This document shows, piece after piece, positions 34,501 to 35,718 of a stretch of DNA of 35,718 bases (positions are counted from its first letter, which is position 1; each line of letters starts with the position of its first letter). The notes beneath the pieces are model-generated. The model was not told where the DNA came from. It saw only the letters and a program-made list of their open reading frames with translations, and searched no databases. Position numbers and translations under genes: made by a program. The stretch spans positions 1 through 35,718 of the forward strand of contig JASJCU010000052.1 of the NCBI GenBank assembly GCA_030065815.1, given 5' to 3'. Source of the stretch: Gammaproteobacteria bacterium. GTDB lineage: Bacteria; Pseudomonadota; Gammaproteobacteria; Chromatiales; Chromatiaceae.

Positions 34501-35718
34501 CTACGCCGGGCGGGCGATGATTTCATCCAGCGCGCCGTCATCGAGGCGTTCGCGGTCGACCTTCAGATAGGCCACGCCCTCGTCGGCGACGACCACCGCC
34601 TCGACGACACCGGGGACCTGGCGCAGGCGCTCGGCGAGGTCGGCGGCGGTGGCCGCTGACGCCGTTTCCAGGCTCAGCAGGCGACTCGAGTAGCGACCCG
34701 GCCGGCGCATCCCCGCGGCCACCGCCAGCCACAGCAGCGCCGCGACCACGCCGGCACCGAACACCGCGGTCAGCCCGTACTGCTGGTGCACCCAGCCGCC
34801 GAGCAGTCCGCCGCTGAACGCACCGAGGAACTGTGACGACGAGTAGACCCCCATCGCCGTGCCCTTGGCGTCGACCGGCGCAAACTTCGACACCAGCGAC
34901 GGCAGCATCGCCTCGAGCAGGTTGATCGCGACGAAGAACAGCGTCAGCGCGGCGACGAACAGCCAGAAATGCGCCACCGACAGGCCCAGCGCGAGCTGTG
35001 CCAGGGCCAACACCAGCACGGCGCCGACGAACACCTGCTTGGCCTGGCCACGGCGCTCGGCGAGGATCACGAACGGCACCATCAGCACGATCGAGACGAT
35101 CATGACCGGTAGGTAGAGCAAGCCATGGCGGGCGAGATCGAGCCCGAGATCGCGCAGCACGACCGGGATCGCGAGAAACAGCGCGGTCAGGATCAGGTGT
35201 AACGAGAAGATGCCGAAATCCAGACGCAGCAGATCGCCGCTGCGCAGCACCCGACGGAACATCGCCGGCACCGCCTCGGCGTCGCGGTGCACGCGGCTGT
35301 GGCTCGGGGTCGGCACGACGAGCGCGATCAGGGCGACACCGACCATCGCCAGCAACGCCGTCAGCCAGAAGATCCCGCTGACGCCGATCACGCGGTCGAG
35401 CAACGGGCCCGCGGTCATCGCCACCATGAACGACACGCCGATGGTCATGCCAATCGTCGCCATCGCCTTGGTGCGCTGTTCTTCGCGGGTGACATCGGCT
35501 GCCAGCGCCATGACCGCGGCCGAGATCGCACCGCTGCCCTGGATCGCACGGCCGACGATGACCAACCAGATGTCGTCGGCCAGCGCGGCGATCACGCTGC
35601 CTAGTGCGAACAGGGCCAGGCCGGCGAAGATCACCGGCTTGCGACCGATGCGGTCGGACAGCAGGCCGAACGGGATCTGCAGCGCGGCCTGGGTCAGGCC
35701 GTAGATACCGATCGCGAC
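34501..35718 (-). CDS. MFS transporter with C-terminal extension, 5' end outside window
   Basis: The frame stays open to the right edge of the window, so the first part of the gene is missing. The window holds 405 residues. It begins with [20 protein letters not shown], followed by [14 protein letters not shown], the motif A loop between helices 2 and 3. About ten further hydrophobic helices follow. Near the end, after [14 protein letters not shown], comes a ~65-residue soluble domain. Its [21 protein letters not shown] and [11 protein letters not shown] suggest a small ferredoxin-like (HMA-type) fold but without CxxC. Such a tail is seen in MFS proteins encoded next to ssb in related bacteria. 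Substrate unknown, probably drug or metabolite efflux. Confidence 0.9.
   Translation of the reverse strand, partial: VAIGIYGLTQAALQIPFGLLSDRIGRKPVIFAGLALFALGSVIAALADDIWLVIVGRAIQGSGAISAAVMALAADVTREEQRTKAMATIGMTIGVSFMVAMTAGPLLDRVIGVSGIFWLTALLAMVGVALIALVVPTPSHSRVHRDAEAVPAMFRRVLRSGDLLRLDFGIFSLHLILTALFLAIPVVLRDLGLDLARHGLLYLPVMIVSIVLMVPFVILAERRGQAKQVFVGAVLVLALAQLALGLSVAHFWLFVAALTLFFVAINLLEAMLPSLVSKFAPVDAKGTAMGVYSSSQFLGAFSGGLLGGWVHQQYGLTAVFGAGVVAALLWLAVAAGMRRPGRYSSRLLSLETASAATAADLAERLRQVPGVVEAVVVADEGVAYLKVDRERLDDGALDEIIARPA

Overview
The window reads as the chromosome of a high-G+C gammaproteobacterium. The right two thirds (about 11.25 kb to the end) is GC-rich with uniform codon use. It carries rsmA with the family's N-terminal KRFGQNFL motif, an ssb with a DDIPF tail, CNNM/CBS, DASS, Na/Pi-cotransporter and two-partner-secretion genes, all of types common in Gammaproteobacteria. 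No rRNA, tRNA or CRISPR array was seen, and the genus cannot be named from this evidence.

The left third (about 0.7-11.25 kb) is more AT-rich and looks like an accessory island. In order: the 3' end of a sigma-54 activator gene; the tail of a dead IS3-family element; a membrane protein of the DUF5706/PycTM type; a secreted DUF3179 protein; a TetR gene divergent from a peroxiredoxin-like / SnoaL-like / YHS-domain gene run; an intact IS3-family element with a canonical -1 slippery site; the tail of an ABA4-like membrane protein gene cut by that element; a flavodoxin-fold oxidoreductase; a DhlA-type haloalkane dehalogenase; and a divergent TetR gene. Both TetR intergenic regions hold paired palindromic operators. 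Three colinear copies of one repeat (2290-2528, 8394-8632, 11131-11290) punctuate the island. The third is the upstream region and first codons of rsmA itself, so the island joins the core chromosome exactly at the rsmA start.

From rsmA onward come a DASS (SLC13) transporter, an NptA-like Na/Pi cotransporter with a PhoU-like tail, a small coiled-coil protein and a UspA protein. An 868-base non-coding stretch with a perfect 13-bp inverted repeat follows. Next is a 3650-residue TpsA exoprotein (LktA/FHA-like) with its TpsB outer-membrane transporter just downstream. The exoprotein has only two cysteines after its signal peptide, both close to the C-terminus, as in HMW1-type surface-anchored adhesins.

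The last block is on the minus strand. A translationally coupled phospholipid trio (CDP-alcohol phosphatidyltransferase-like, CdsA, PlsC-like) is preceded by a CNNM/CBS protein. Then come ssb with its own hairpin terminator and an MFS transporter cut by the window edge. The most notable items are the rsmA-derived repeats, the DhlA homologue with a shorter cap, the cysteine-pair TpsA, the noncanonical CDP-alcohol transferase motif and the orphan PycTM-like protein.
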